In this document: piece after piece, positions 27,995 to 36,363 of the stretch
How the letters are laid out: each line of letters opens with the position of its first letter
Numbering within the stretch: the stretch's first letter is position 1
Assembly (NCBI RefSeq): GCF_001905595.1
Contig: NZ_LIXI01000003.1
Coordinates: forward strand, 434,001-498,000
Length of the DNA: 64,000 nt
Direction: 5' to 3'
From: Streptomyces sp. CB00316
Lineage (GTDB): Bacteria; Actinomycetota; Actinomycetes; Streptomycetales; Streptomycetaceae
The notes under the pieces: generated by a model
Seen by the model: only the letters and a program-made list of their open reading frames with translations
Databases searched by the model: none
What the model was told of the DNA's origin: nothing
Program-made: the position numbers and the translations under genes

Positions 27995-28746
27995 GCGGCG
28001 GGCTCCTTGAGCGGTGTGGGGGTGATGTCTGCGGAGGTCGCGACCAGCAGGGTGCGGTCGGGGACCTCGCGCCATCGGGGATCGTCGTCGTACGGCTCCG
28101 AGGCCACGGCTGTCGAGCGGCCCGGGTCGTGGAGGTGCCAGAGGGTGTCGCCCCAGGCGGTGGCCACGATGGCGGTGCCGTCCGTGACCAGCAGATTGAG
28201 CCGGGAGCCGGGCGCCGCTTCCGCGACCTCCCGGACGGTCTCCGCGACCGCCGCCGGCAGGTCGTCCCCGGTGGCGACGCGGTGCAGGATCAGCGCCCAG
28301 ACCAGCGCGGAGTCGTTGCGGGCGGCGAGGGAGAGCAGCTCCTCGGCGGGCAGGGCGGCGGCCGGCCCCGCCAGGGAGGCCGGCCAGCCCGGCACCGCGC
28401 CGTTGTGGCTGAAGAGCAGCCGCCCGTTGGCGTACGGCGCGGCCGCGGCCTCCCCGTCCGCACCCGCCTCGGTGGCGTCCCGTACGGCGGCGAGCAGCGC
28501 GCGGCTCCGCACCACCCGGGTCAGGTCGGTGAAGGTCTGGTCGTGCCAGATCGGCCCCTGGCGCCGGTAGCGGCCGGGCACCGGGTCGCCGTCCGCATAC
28601 CAGCCGACGCCGAAACCGTCCGCGTTGACCGTCCCGTACCGCTGACGGCGCGGCGCCCAGGACTGGCGCACCAGGGAGTGCGGCGGCTCGGACAGCACGG
28701 TCCCGAGGGCCACCGGGTCGCCTACATAGGCGATGTGGCGGCACAT
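27991..28746 (-). CDS. egtC: Gamma-glutamyl hercynylcysteine S-oxide hydrolase
   Basis: A 251-aa class II glutamine-amidotransferase-like Ntn hydrolase. Cys2 after the initiator Met (MCRHIAYVGDP) is the nucleophile. NADGFGVGWYADGDPVPGRY and LLFSHNGAVPGW are family motifs. It removes glutamate from gamma-glutamyl-hercynylcysteine sulfoxide. The start shares one base with the egtB stop (TGATG), and the stop overlaps the egtD start. Confidence 0.95.
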   Translation of the reverse strand: MCRHIAYVGDPVALGTVLSEPPHSLVRQSWAPRRQRYGTVNADGFGVGWYADGDPVPGRYRRQGPIWHDQTFTDLTRVVRSRALLAAVRDATEAGADGEAAAAPYANGRLLFSHNGAVPGWPASLAGPAAALPAEELLSLAARNDSALVWALILHRVATGDDLPAAVAETVREVAEAAPGSRLNLLVTDGTAIVATAWGDTLWHLHDPGRSTAVASEPYDDDPRWREVPDRTLLVATSADITPTPLKEPAA

Positions 28747-30113
28747 CAGGCGTCCCTCGCGGTGCGGAACCCGGAGAATATCTGCCGCCGCACCGGCAGG
28801 TCCCAGTTGCGGAACGTGCCCCGGCAGGCGACCTGGTCCACGGCGAACGAGCCGCCGCGCAGCACCTTGTGACCCGGGCCGAAGAACACGTCCGAGTACT
28901 CCCGGTAGGGGAACGCCACGAAGCCCGGATAGGGCAGGAAGTCGCTGGAGGTCCACTCCCACACATCGCCGATCAGCTGACCCGCGCCGGACGGCGCCCG
29001 GCCCGCCGGATACGCACCGGTCCGCGCCGGGCGCAGATGGCGCTGGCCCAGGTTGGCCTGCTGGGGTGTCGGGTCCGTGTCGCCCCAGGGATAGCGCAGC
29101 GAACGCCCGGTGGCGGGATCGTGCCGGGCGGCCTTCTCCCACTCGGCCTCGGTGGGCAGCCGCCTTCCCGCCCAGCGCGCGTACGCGTCCGCCTCGTACC
29201 AGCTGACGTGCAGCACCGGCTCGTCGTCCGGGACCGGCTCGGTCACCCCGAACCGGCGGCGCAGCCACTGCCCTTCCTCCCGGTGCCAGAACAGCGGTGC
29301 GGTCAGGTCGTGTTCGCGGACCATGTCCCAGCCCTCGGGTCTCCACCAGCGGGGGTCGGTGTACCCGCCGTCCTCGATGAAGCGGCGGTACGCGCCGCAC
29401 GTGACGGGGGAGGTGTCCAGGTGGAACGCGGCCACCTCACGCCGGTGCGCGGGCCGCTCGTTGTCCAGGGCCCACGGCTCGGTGGAGGTGCCCATGGTGA
29501 ACGGGCCGCCGGGGATGAGGACTTCGGCGGGCAGTGTGTCGGCGTCGGTGGGGGCGGGCGGCGCCGGTGCGGTCAGCGCGACCGGACCCGTGCGCAGCTG
29601 ATGGGTGATCAGCATCGTCTCGTCGTGCTGCTGTTCGTGCTGGGCGATCATGCCGAAGGCGAACCCGGCCCGCTCCAGCGGACGGCCCCCTTCGTGCAGC
29701 GGGGTGCCTTCCAGAATGTCCAGGGCCCTGCCCCGCACATCGGAGGCGTACGCCCGCGCCTCGGCGGGTGCCATCAGCGGCAGGGAGGGCCGGGTCGCGC
29801 GCGGGTGCTCGAAGGCGTCGTACAGCCCGTCCATCTCCGGGCGCAGCGCCTCACGCCCGCCCACGGCGCGGAGCAGCCACTGCTCCTCCTGGTTGCCGAT
29901 GTGGGCCAGGTCCCAGACGAGGGGGGACATCAAGGGGGAGTGCTGGGCGGTGAGTTCACCGTCGTCGACGCAGTCGGTGAGGGTGGCGGTGCGCGCGCGG
30001 GCGGTCAGCAGCGCGTCGAGGGCCCGCTGCCGGAGTACCTCGGGGTCGTGGCCGCCGGGGCCCGGCGGGAAGCCGTCCGCTGCGGTGGCGGAGGGGTCAC
30101 GGTCGTCGGTCAT
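28746..30113 (-). CDS. egtB: Hercynine oxygenase (ergothioneine sulfoxide synthase)
   Basis: A 455-aa non-heme iron enzyme. An N-terminal DinB-like domain carries the iron ligands His71 (WDLAHIGNQEEQWL) and His159/His163 in MIAQHEQQHDETM. The C-terminal FGE-sulfatase domain starts near EVLIPGGPFTMG and includes LPTEAEWEKAARHD and VWEWTSSDF. It couples hercynine to gamma-glutamylcysteine with oxygen. Overlaps with egtA (ATGA) and egtC indicate one coupled operon. Confidence 0.95.
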   Translation of the reverse strand: MTDDRDPSATAADGFPPGPGGHDPEVLRQRALDALLTARARTATLTDCVDDGELTAQHSPLMSPLVWDLAHIGNQEEQWLLRAVGGREALRPEMDGLYDAFEHPRATRPSLPLMAPAEARAYASDVRGRALDILEGTPLHEGGRPLERAGFAFGMIAQHEQQHDETMLITHQLRTGPVALTAPAPPAPTDADTLPAEVLIPGGPFTMGTSTEPWALDNERPAHRREVAAFHLDTSPVTCGAYRRFIEDGGYTDPRWWRPEGWDMVREHDLTAPLFWHREEGQWLRRRFGVTEPVPDDEPVLHVSWYEADAYARWAGRRLPTEAEWEKAARHDPATGRSLRYPWGDTDPTPQQANLGQRHLRPARTGAYPAGRAPSGAGQLIGDVWEWTSSDFLPYPGFVAFPYREYSDVFFGPGHKVLRGGSFAVDQVACRGTFRNWDLPVRRQIFSGFRTARDA

Positions 30114-31459
30114 GCTGAGGTCACCCTTCCGGTGTGCGGCCCGGTACCCGGCCCGTCCGCAGGGCCTGCCGGCCGGCTCGGAGAGGTGAGAGCGCCCGGT
30201 TCGAGGAGATCGTCGGCCGGACATCGGCCCCGGGCCACATACCGGTCGTTGAAGGCCGCCACGGTGTCCCGCACCGTCTTTCCGGCGCCCATCCGGTCGA
30301 GGGCGGTGAGCGCCGTGTCGAAGCAGACGGTGGCCGCCGCCCGCAGTTCCGGATCGGCCAGGCCCTCGCGGGCGGCCGTCGTCCAGAGCGGGTTGCGCGG
30401 CGCGGCGGCGGAGCCCGCCGACTCGGCCAGGGGCTTCACGGTGCGGTACACGGTCTCGGCGGCCTCCGGGTCGTCGAACAGGGCGGTGGCCACGGCGAGC
30501 GGCACCAGCCACCCGTCCGCGCCGTTCTGCGCGTCGATCATGCGCAGTTCGAGGTGTCCGCGCGGCCGGACCGGCGGGAACAGGGTGGTGATGTGGTAGT
30601 CGAGATCGGTCCGTACCGGCGGCCGGGGCGCGCCGGTACGGATCCACTCACGGAAGGTGAGGCCCTCGGGAACGTCCCAGGGGCCCTCGTCGCGGCGGAC
30701 GCACATCACGGGCGTGTCCAGTACGTGCGCGGCCCATGCCTCGCGCGGCGGGAGTGCGCCGTCCGGAGCCAGCGTCCGTACCGGGTCGAGATCAGCCCAC
30801 AGGGCCTGCCGGGTGGACTTCCAGCCGGTGCGGCGGCCCTGCCGGAACGGCGAATTGGCGAACGCGGCCACCAGGACGGCGCCGAGCAGATGGGTGAGCT
30901 GCCAGCGCCGGCCGTAGCCGAGCGGTCCCGGCTCCTCCTCGCCCGCGTCCAGGCAGACCTGGACGGAGGCGGAGGTGCACATCATGGCCCGCCCGGACGG
31001 GCCCGCCCGGTCGAGCGCCGCCTCCATCGCGTCGTACCGCGGCTCGCGCAGCCTGCGGTGCGGCGTCTGCCACGGATCCACGCCGATCCCGACCGGGGCG
31101 AGCCCGTCCCGGCCGAGCGAGGCGCGGACGGCGGCCAGATCCGCCGCGGTCCTCCCGACGCACTCCATCAGGGAGCCGGCCGGCTGGGAGCTGAGCTCCA
31201 GCTGCCCGCCCGGCTCGAACGTCAGTGCGGCGCTCAGGGGTAGCTCGCGGAGGGCGGCGGCGGCGCTGTCCAGCCGCTCCTGGGCCACCGGGGCGGCGGG
31301 ATTCTCCTGGTCGTGGATGAGCCATTCGAGTTCCACCCCCACGATGCGAGGGGGACCCGTCTTGAAACATATGCCGCGCAGTAAATCCTGTGCCGCACCC
31401 TCGTCGAGGGTGGCGTGGTCCGGGTGTGGGCCGGGGCGGCCCGGTGTGTCCGAGGACAT
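30110..31459 (-). CDS. egtA: Glutamate-cysteine ligase EgtA
   Basis: A 449-aa member of the GCS2 family. It has IVGVELEWLIHD, LTFEPGGQLELSSQPAGSL (active-site stretch), VGIGVDPWQTPHRRL, TSASVQVCLDAGEE and HLELRMIDAQNGADGW. It supplies gamma-glutamylcysteine for EgtB. GGAGG lies 6 nt before the ATG at 31459. As first gene it carries the operon promoter; TTGTGC and GTAGGT about 18 nt apart upstream are a weak candidate. No egtE (C-S lyase) is in the window. Confidence 0.93.
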   Translation of the reverse strand: MSSDTPGRPGPHPDHATLDEGAAQDLLRGICFKTGPPRIVGVELEWLIHDQENPAAPVAQERLDSAAAALRELPLSAALTFEPGGQLELSSQPAGSLMECVGRTAADLAAVRASLGRDGLAPVGIGVDPWQTPHRRLREPRYDAMEAALDRAGPSGRAMMCTSASVQVCLDAGEEEPGPLGYGRRWQLTHLLGAVLVAAFANSPFRQGRRTGWKSTRQALWADLDPVRTLAPDGALPPREAWAAHVLDTPVMCVRRDEGPWDVPEGLTFREWIRTGAPRPPVRTDLDYHITTLFPPVRPRGHLELRMIDAQNGADGWLVPLAVATALFDDPEAAETVYRTVKPLAESAGSAAAPRNPLWTTAAREGLADPELRAAATVCFDTALTALDRMGAGKTVRDTVAAFNDRYVARGRCPADDLLEPGALTSPSRPAGPADGPGTGPHTGRVTSA

Positions 31460-31607
31460 GAGGCGCCTCCTTCTCAGTTGCGTACCTACCACCCAAACCC
31501 GTACCCCGGGATCGCACAAGAGTGCCCCTGGGCCACCGGAGGAGCGGTCGCCGCCGTACCGCTCCGGAACCAGCATGCGCCGTACGCCCAGCACCGGCGA
31601 GCGGCGG

Positions 31608-32075
31608 TCAGCTCCAGCCGTACCGCTCCCGCAGCCGGCCGACGACGGAATCGAACCGGTCCCGGTCCAGGGCACACGCCTCGCGCCGCATCCCGTCCTC
31701 GTGGACCCGCAGCACCCGGTCCAGATCGACCCAGGACTGCCGTCCGGAGCTGTCCCAGGGACCCGCCCCCAGCGCCACCCACTCGTGGTCCATGTCGTGC
31801 TGCTTGCTGGAGAGCTGGACGGCGAGCAGCGTGCCCGCGCCCTCCCGGGCGACGATGAGAACCGGCCGGTCCTTGCCGCGCCCGTCGTCCTCCTCGAACG
31901 GCACCCAGGTCCAGACGATCTCGCCCGGATCGGGGTCGCCGTCGCGGTCGGGGGCGTACGAGGTGCGGACCGGGCCCGCCTCGTGCGGATCGGCCCGGAC
32001 GGTGGCGGTCGGACCGGTGCTGCCGGGCGGTACGGGCGGGCTGTCGCTGCGCTGTGCGCTGTGGTGGAACGTCAT
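31608..32075 (-). CDS. PemK/MazF-family toxin-like protein, no antitoxin partner
   Basis: A 155-aa protein. After a low-complexity N-terminus comes a PemK/MazF core: PGEIVWTWVPFEEDDG, RPVLIVAREGAGTLLAVQLS, SWVDLDRVLRVHEDGM. Conserved features of the RNase fold (RPVLIV strand, Ser after strand 3) are present. No small antitoxin gene is adjacent: upstream is noncoding to the LacI gene and downstream is egtA. It may be a domesticated member with another role. The length beyond the core is unusual for MazF (about 110 aa). Confidence 0.75.
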   Translation of the reverse strand: MTFHHSAQRSDSPPVPPGSTGPTATVRADPHEAGPVRTSYAPDRDGDPDPGEIVWTWVPFEEDDGRGKDRPVLIVAREGAGTLLAVQLSSKQHDMDHEWVALGAGPWDSSGRQSWVDLDRVLRVHEDGMRREACALDRDRFDSVVGRLRERYGWS

Positions 32076-32194
32076 CGCAACACCGTAGGACGTGCACGGC
32101 CCGTTCCCGGGAGCGGGTCCGCCGAACGGGGGCCGCGGCGGGGCGCCCCCGGGGCGCGGCCCGGCCCGGCGGATCTGGAAGACTGCCGCACGCC

Positions 32195-33217
32195 ATGAGC
32201 CAGTTACCCAAGCAGCCCACCGAAGTCTCCGTACCGACCAGCGCCGATGTCGCGCGCCTCGCAGGAGTCTCCCGGGCCACCGTGTCGTACGTCCTGAACA
32301 ACAACGCCACCGTCCGGATCAGCGAACCCACGCGGCACCGCGTCAGGGAGGCCGCCACGCAACTCGGTTACGTTCCGCACGCGGCGGCCCGCAGCCTGCG
32401 CGCCGGACACAGCCGCCTGGTCCTGCTGCCCTCCGGCCATATACCGGCGGGCCCGCTCCACCAGCGCTTCTTCCAGGAACTCCAGGCCGGCCTGCGCCGC
32501 CTGGACTACACCGTCGTCCAGTACGGCAGCGCCGGCCTCGCCGACGACGAGGCGGTCCGGGCCTGGGCCGAACTGCGGCCCGTCGCCGTCGTCGTACCGC
32601 CGGGCATCACCCTCACTCCGCACGGCACGGAGGTCCTCACCCGCTCCGGCGCCAAGGCGGTGATCACCCTGGGCCCGGTGCCGGTCGAGGGCGCGCACGG
32701 CCTGGTCATGGACCAGCGCCAGGTCGGGGCCAGCGCGGTCGGACACCTGCTGGCGCGCGGCCGTCGCCGCATCGGGGTGGTGATGCCCCGGGAGGCGGGC
32801 CTCACCCCGTTCTCCGAACCCCGCCTCGCCGGGGCCCGGCAGACGGCGGAACCGGCCGGGGCACATGTCCGCCCCCTCCCGCTCCACTACGAGGAGGGGT
32901 CCGCGGCGGAGCTGGCGCACCGCTGGCCGGAGCTGGGACTGGACGCGGTGTTCGCGTACAACGACGAGTACGCCATGCTGCTGATGCGGGCCCTTCAGGA
33001 CGCGGGCGTCGCGATACCCGGCGACACGGCGGTCGTCGGAGCGGACGACCTGCTGCTCGGCAGACTGCTGCGGCCCCGCCTCTCCACCGTCCGCATGGAG
33101 CTCGCCATGCCGGACCCGCTGGCGGAGACCATCGATCGCCTCGTCCACCACCCGGGCACCGCACCGGTCCACCACGACCTGCTGCGCACCAGCGCCGTAC
33201 ACCGGGAGTCCAGCTGA
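32195..33217 (+). CDS. LacI-family transcriptional regulator
   Basis: A 340-aa protein. The HTH is TSADVARLAGVSRATVSYVL and the hinge helix is HAAARSLRAGHS. The periplasmic-binding-like sensor domain follows, ending in VVGADDLLLGRLLRPRLSTV. It probably represses a sugar or metabolite gene set, but no transporter or catabolic operon lies beside it. ATG at 32195. The target and ligand are unknown. Confidence 0.9.
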   Translation: MSQLPKQPTEVSVPTSADVARLAGVSRATVSYVLNNNATVRISEPTRHRVREAATQLGYVPHAAARSLRAGHSRLVLLPSGHIPAGPLHQRFFQELQAGLRRLDYTVVQYGSAGLADDEAVRAWAELRPVAVVVPPGITLTPHGTEVLTRSGAKAVITLGPVPVEGAHGLVMDQRQVGASAVGHLLARGRRRIGVVMPREAGLTPFSEPRLAGARQTAEPAGAHVRPLPLHYEEGSAAELAHRWPELGLDAVFAYNDEYAMLLMRALQDAGVAIPGDTAVVGADDLLLGRLLRPRLSTVRMELAMPDPLAETIDRLVHHPGTAPVHHDLLRTSAVHRESS

Positions 33218-33274
33218 CCGCCGCCCCGGCCCGACGACATGCGCGGAGTACGGGGGATGTCTAGCGTCGGGGCC

Positions 33275-33541
33275 ATGAGTCATCCGCAGAATTACGAGCT
33301 CCTCCTGATCCCCGACCACAGCAGGACGCGGACCGGAGCCCCCGGGCGGCCGATCCGCTCGGCGATCGTGGCCGCCACCGGTGAGACGGGGGCCTCGGGC
33401 TACCCCCGGTACACGGGCCAGGGCATGGAGGCTGACATCGACCCGGAGACCCGCACGGTGGAGGCCGTGCTGATCGACGGCGAGGAACTGGACCCGGGCA
33501 TGTCGGTGCAGGTCGCCGAGGGAAATGACCGTGCGTCCTGA
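33275..33541 (+). CDS. Small hypothetical protein (DUF6296-like)
   Basis: An 88-aa soluble protein with strand-rich sequence: YELLLIPDHSRTRTG, then SAIVAATGETGASGYPRYTG and AVLIDGEELDPGMSVQV. It resembles the short DUF6296 proteins of Streptomyces, a recall-based guess. It lies 57 nt after the LacI gene. No function can be given. Confidence 0.6.
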   Translation: MSHPQNYELLLIPDHSRTRTGAPGRPIRSAIVAATGETGASGYPRYTGQGMEADIDPETRTVEAVLIDGEELDPGMSVQVAEGNDRAS

Positions 33542-33650
33542 CCGGACCCCGCGCGGGCATGCCTGAAGGACCCCGACCGCAGACCACCGCTTCCCCTTCA
33601 GCGGAGGCGGATCAGGGCCCTTCAGCTCGCGCCGTGTGCCGGTACGGCGG

Positions 33651-34049
33651 CTACTGGGGCTCCGGCTGTCCCTGCCCGGCCTCCGCCGCCCGCTTCTGCT
33701 CCTCGACGGACTTGCGGACCTCGTCCATGTCCAGGTTCCGGGCCTGGCCGATGACGTCCTCGAGGGCCGCCTCGGGCAGGGCGCCGGGCTGCGAGAAGAC
33801 CGCGACGTTGTCCCGGACGATCATCAGCGTCGGGATGGACCGGATCTCGAAGGCCGCCGCCAGCTCCTGCTGCGCCTCCGTGTCGACCTTCGCGAAGACC
33901 AGGTCGGGGTGGCGCTCGGAGGCCGAGTCGTAGACCGGCGCGAACTGTCGGCAGGGGCCGCACCAGGAAGCCCAGAAGTCGATCAGCACGAAGCCGTTGT
34001 CGCTGACGACCTGATCGAAGTTTTCCTTGGTGAGCTCTACGGTGCTCAT
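33651..34049 (-). CDS. trxC: Thioredoxin, SigR-type
   Basis: A 132-aa thioredoxin with the redox site FWASWCGPCRQFAPVYD, cis-Pro IRSIPTLMIV and a C-terminal charged extension (EVRKSVEEQKRAAEAGQGQP). It reduces protein disulfides in the cytoplasm. A perfect SigR promoter (GGAAT-N18-GTT) lies 45 nt upstream. S. coelicolor trxC (SCO0885) is a SigR target in what I recall to be the same context. It is divergent from a flavoprotein disulfide reductase. Confidence 0.92.
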   Translation of the reverse strand: MSTVELTKENFDQVVSDNGFVLIDFWASWCGPCRQFAPVYDSASERHPDLVFAKVDTEAQQELAAAFEIRSIPTLMIVRDNVAVFSQPGALPEAALEDVIGQARNLDMDEVRKSVEEQKRAAEAGQGQPEPQ

Positions 34050-34093
34050 ACTCCAGATACCTCTTCCTGTGCCCGTTCGGACGTGTCCGGCAC

Positions 34094-34119
34094 AACGGTG
34101 ACTGCACGTGCGCTATTCC
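34094..34119 (-). promoter_or_regulatory. SigR-type promoter of the thioredoxin gene
   Basis: Read on the minus strand, GGAAT (34119-34115) and GTT (34096-34094) are separated by exactly 18 nt. This is the SigR consensus for thiol-oxidative stress genes in Streptomyces. The start codon is at 34049. Confidence 0.85.
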
Positions 34120-34165
34120 GCCTGCCCATGTGGCCGGGGCGCACACTCCCGAGGACACTGCTTCC

Positions 34166-35608
34166 ATGACTCATGCAGTGGATGTTTCCCCGTACGACGT
34201 GGTGGTCATCGGCGCAGGTCCGGTGGGGGAGAACGTGGCCGACCGGGCCCGCGCGGCAGGGCTGAGCACGGCCGTGGTGGAGTCGGAGCTGATCGGCGGC
34301 GAGTGCTCGTACTGGGCCTGCATGCCGAGCAAGGCCCTGCTGCGCCCCGTGGTCGCCCGGGCGGACGCCCGCCGCCTCCCGGGCCTGAGCGCCGCGGTGC
34401 AGGGCCCCCTCGACGTACAGGCCGTACTCGCCCGCCGCGACGACAAGACGAGCAACTGGAAGGACGACGGACAGGTCGGCTGGCTGGAGGGCATCGGGGC
34501 CGACATCTACCGCGGCAAGGGACGCCTCACCGGCCCCCGCGAGGTCTCCGTCACCGCCCCCGACGGAGCCGAGCACCGGCTCACCGCCCGGCACGCCGTC
34601 GCCGTGTGCACCGGCACCAGGGCGGTCGTCCCCGACCTCCCCGGCATCGCCGAGGCCCGCCCCTGGACCAGCCGCGAGGCCACCAGCGCCAAGGAGGTGC
34701 CCGGCCGGCTCGTGGTCGTCGGCGGGGGAGTGGTCGGCGTGGAGATGGCGACCGTATGGCAGGCGCTGGGCGCCGAGGTCACGCTGCTGATCCGCGGCAA
34801 AGGCCTGCTCCCGAAGATGGAGCCCTTCGCGGGCGAGCTGGTGGCCGAGGCGCTGGAGGAGGCCGGGGCCACCATCCGTACCGGCGTCTCCGTCACCGCC
34901 CTGCACCGGCCCGCACCGGAGGGGCCCGTCACCGTGGAGCTGGACGACGGCGGCCGGATCGAGGCTGACGAGATCCTCTTCGCCACCGGCCGGGCACCGC
35001 GCACGGACGACCTGGGCCTGGAGACGGTCGGCCTGAAGCCCGGCTCCTGGCTCACGGTGGACGACAGCTGCCGCGTGGAGGGCACCGACTGGCTGTACGG
35101 GGTCGGGGACGTCAACCACCGCGCCCTCCTCACCCACCAGGGCAAGTACCAGGCCCGCATCGCGGGCGCCGCCATCGCCGCCCGCGCCCAGGAGGTCCCG
35201 CTCCTGGAGACCGGCCCCTGGGGCGCCCACACGGCCACCGCCGACCACGCGGCCGTCCCCCAGGTCGTCTTCACCGACCCCGAGGCGGCGTCCGTCGGCC
35301 TCACCCTCGCCGAGGCGGAACGCGCGGGCCACCGCGTCCGCGCCGTCGACCACGACCTCGCCTCGGTCGCCGGCTCCGGCCTGTACGCCGACGGCTACAA
35401 GGGCCACGCCCGGATGATCGTGGACCTGGACCGCGAGATCCTGCTCGGCGTGACCTTCGTCGGCCCCGGCATCGGCGAACTCCTGCACTCCGCCACGGTG
35501 GCGGTCGCGGGCGAGGTCCCCGTCGACCGGCTGTGGCACGCGGTTCCGGCGTACCCGACGATCAGTGAGGTGTGGCTCCGGCTGCTGGAGACGTACCGGG
35601 ATTACTGA
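34166..35608 (+). CDS. Pyridine nucleotide-disulfide oxidoreductase (Lpd/MerA-like)
   Basis: A 480-aa flavoprotein. FAD fold DVVVIGAGPVGENVADRA; redox-active disulfide in GGECSYWACMPSKALLRP (C-x4-C as in Lpd/MerA); NAD(P) fold LVVVGGGVVGVEMATVW; GVGDVNHRALLTHQGKYQA near FAD; C-terminal dimerisation domain ending WHAVPAYPTISEVWLRLLET with the His-Pro-like active-site region. SYWA inside the disulfide is atypical for true lipoamide dehydrogenase, so the substrate may be another disulfide. Divergence from a SigR-driven thioredoxin suggests a thiol-redox role. Confidence 0.85.
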   Translation: MTHAVDVSPYDVVVIGAGPVGENVADRARAAGLSTAVVESELIGGECSYWACMPSKALLRPVVARADARRLPGLSAAVQGPLDVQAVLARRDDKTSNWKDDGQVGWLEGIGADIYRGKGRLTGPREVSVTAPDGAEHRLTARHAVAVCTGTRAVVPDLPGIAEARPWTSREATSAKEVPGRLVVVGGGVVGVEMATVWQALGAEVTLLIRGKGLLPKMEPFAGELVAEALEEAGATIRTGVSVTALHRPAPEGPVTVELDDGGRIEADEILFATGRAPRTDDLGLETVGLKPGSWLTVDDSCRVEGTDWLYGVGDVNHRALLTHQGKYQARIAGAAIAARAQEVPLLETGPWGAHTATADHAAVPQVVFTDPEAASVGLTLAEAERAGHRVRAVDHDLASVAGSGLYADGYKGHARMIVDLDREILLGVTFVGPGIGELLHSATVAVAGEVPVDRLWHAVPAYPTISEVWLRLLETYRDY

Positions 35609-35616
35609 CGACCCAC

Positions 35617-35907
35617 ATGACTTGTCTCCGCGGCGACCTGCCTTCTATCGGTCTCGATCTCGCGGATCCGTTTTCAGACGTCCTGCGGAAGATCATGAAC
35701 GGCGAGTCAGCCATCGTCGTTGAGTACGAGCGGTCGCGTACGCCTTCCCTCACACGTCGTGAAGCCGGTGCCCAGGGGCGGGCGGATCTCAGCAGCCTGT
35801 GGGCCGGACGGGCCGCGGTGCTCGCCGGCGGCGCACGTGGGGCGCGGGACTACCTCACTTTGCTCATGGACGACTTCCGGGCACGGGGAGGTCAGGGAAC
35901 TGGATGA
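35617..35907 (+). CDS. Short hypothetical reading frame, doubtful
   Basis: A 96-codon frame just after the flavoprotein gene. It contains LPSIGLDLADPFSDVL, NGESAIVVEYERSRTPSLTR and RGARDYLTLLMDDFRARG. It has better amino-acid composition than the other frames here, but no recognisable family and no clear ribosome site. An earlier start would overlap the upstream gene. It could be real or a fragment. Confidence 0.3.
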   Translation: MTCLRGDLPSIGLDLADPFSDVLRKIMNGESAIVVEYERSRTPSLTRREAGAQGRADLSSLWAGRAAVLAGGARGARDYLTLLMDDFRARGGQGTG

Positions 35908-36363
35908 GGCCGACGAGGCTGAGAGCGGCCGACCACCGTTGTCACGGCGAAGATCGCTGACTTCGCCGGGGAGGCGATGCCTCTCGCCCGTTGTGCGGGC
36001 CCGAATGCTCCGACGGGCCTTCGATGCGGAGCGGGGCCCTGGATGATGCGGGCGCGGGTTGTCACCCCCTTTTTTTTGCCCCTGCGCCGCGCATCACGGC
36101 GGTCGAGTGATCCCTCGGCGGGCCAGGACGTGAGGCCCTGCGCGCGGAGGCGCTGGGATCTTGCTGACCGCATGCGCGATGCCCGCAACAAGGCGGCTCC
36201 TGGGTCTGCCGGTGGCCGACCGCCGGGAAGGCTCGAACGCATCCGTGGAGGAATCTCGATCGGACTCTGTTCATGAGTCCCTCTCCTGGCTACGTTACCT
36301 CCAGTAACAGATGCGGGCCTGTGTCTGACGGCGCGCCGCCCACCCCTGCCTCTGGAGTTCACC
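35908..36363. other. Gene-poor junction region with possible operator
   Basis: I find no coding sequence in these 456 nt. A run of eight T (around 36070-36077), rare in this DNA, follows a short GGGT...ACCC stem and may be a terminator-like element. Near the end, GTTAC-CTCCA-GTAAC (36294-36308) is a 5-bp inverted repeat about 55 bp upstream of the beta-propeller gene and could be an operator. This stretch separates the intact arm region from the hypoxia island. Confidence 0.4.

Noticed and set aside
36060..36085. T8 run as a strong intrinsic terminator
   Set aside because: The preceding stem (GGGT-TGTC-ACCC) is only 4 bp and no upstream transcript clearly ends here; kept only as a remark.
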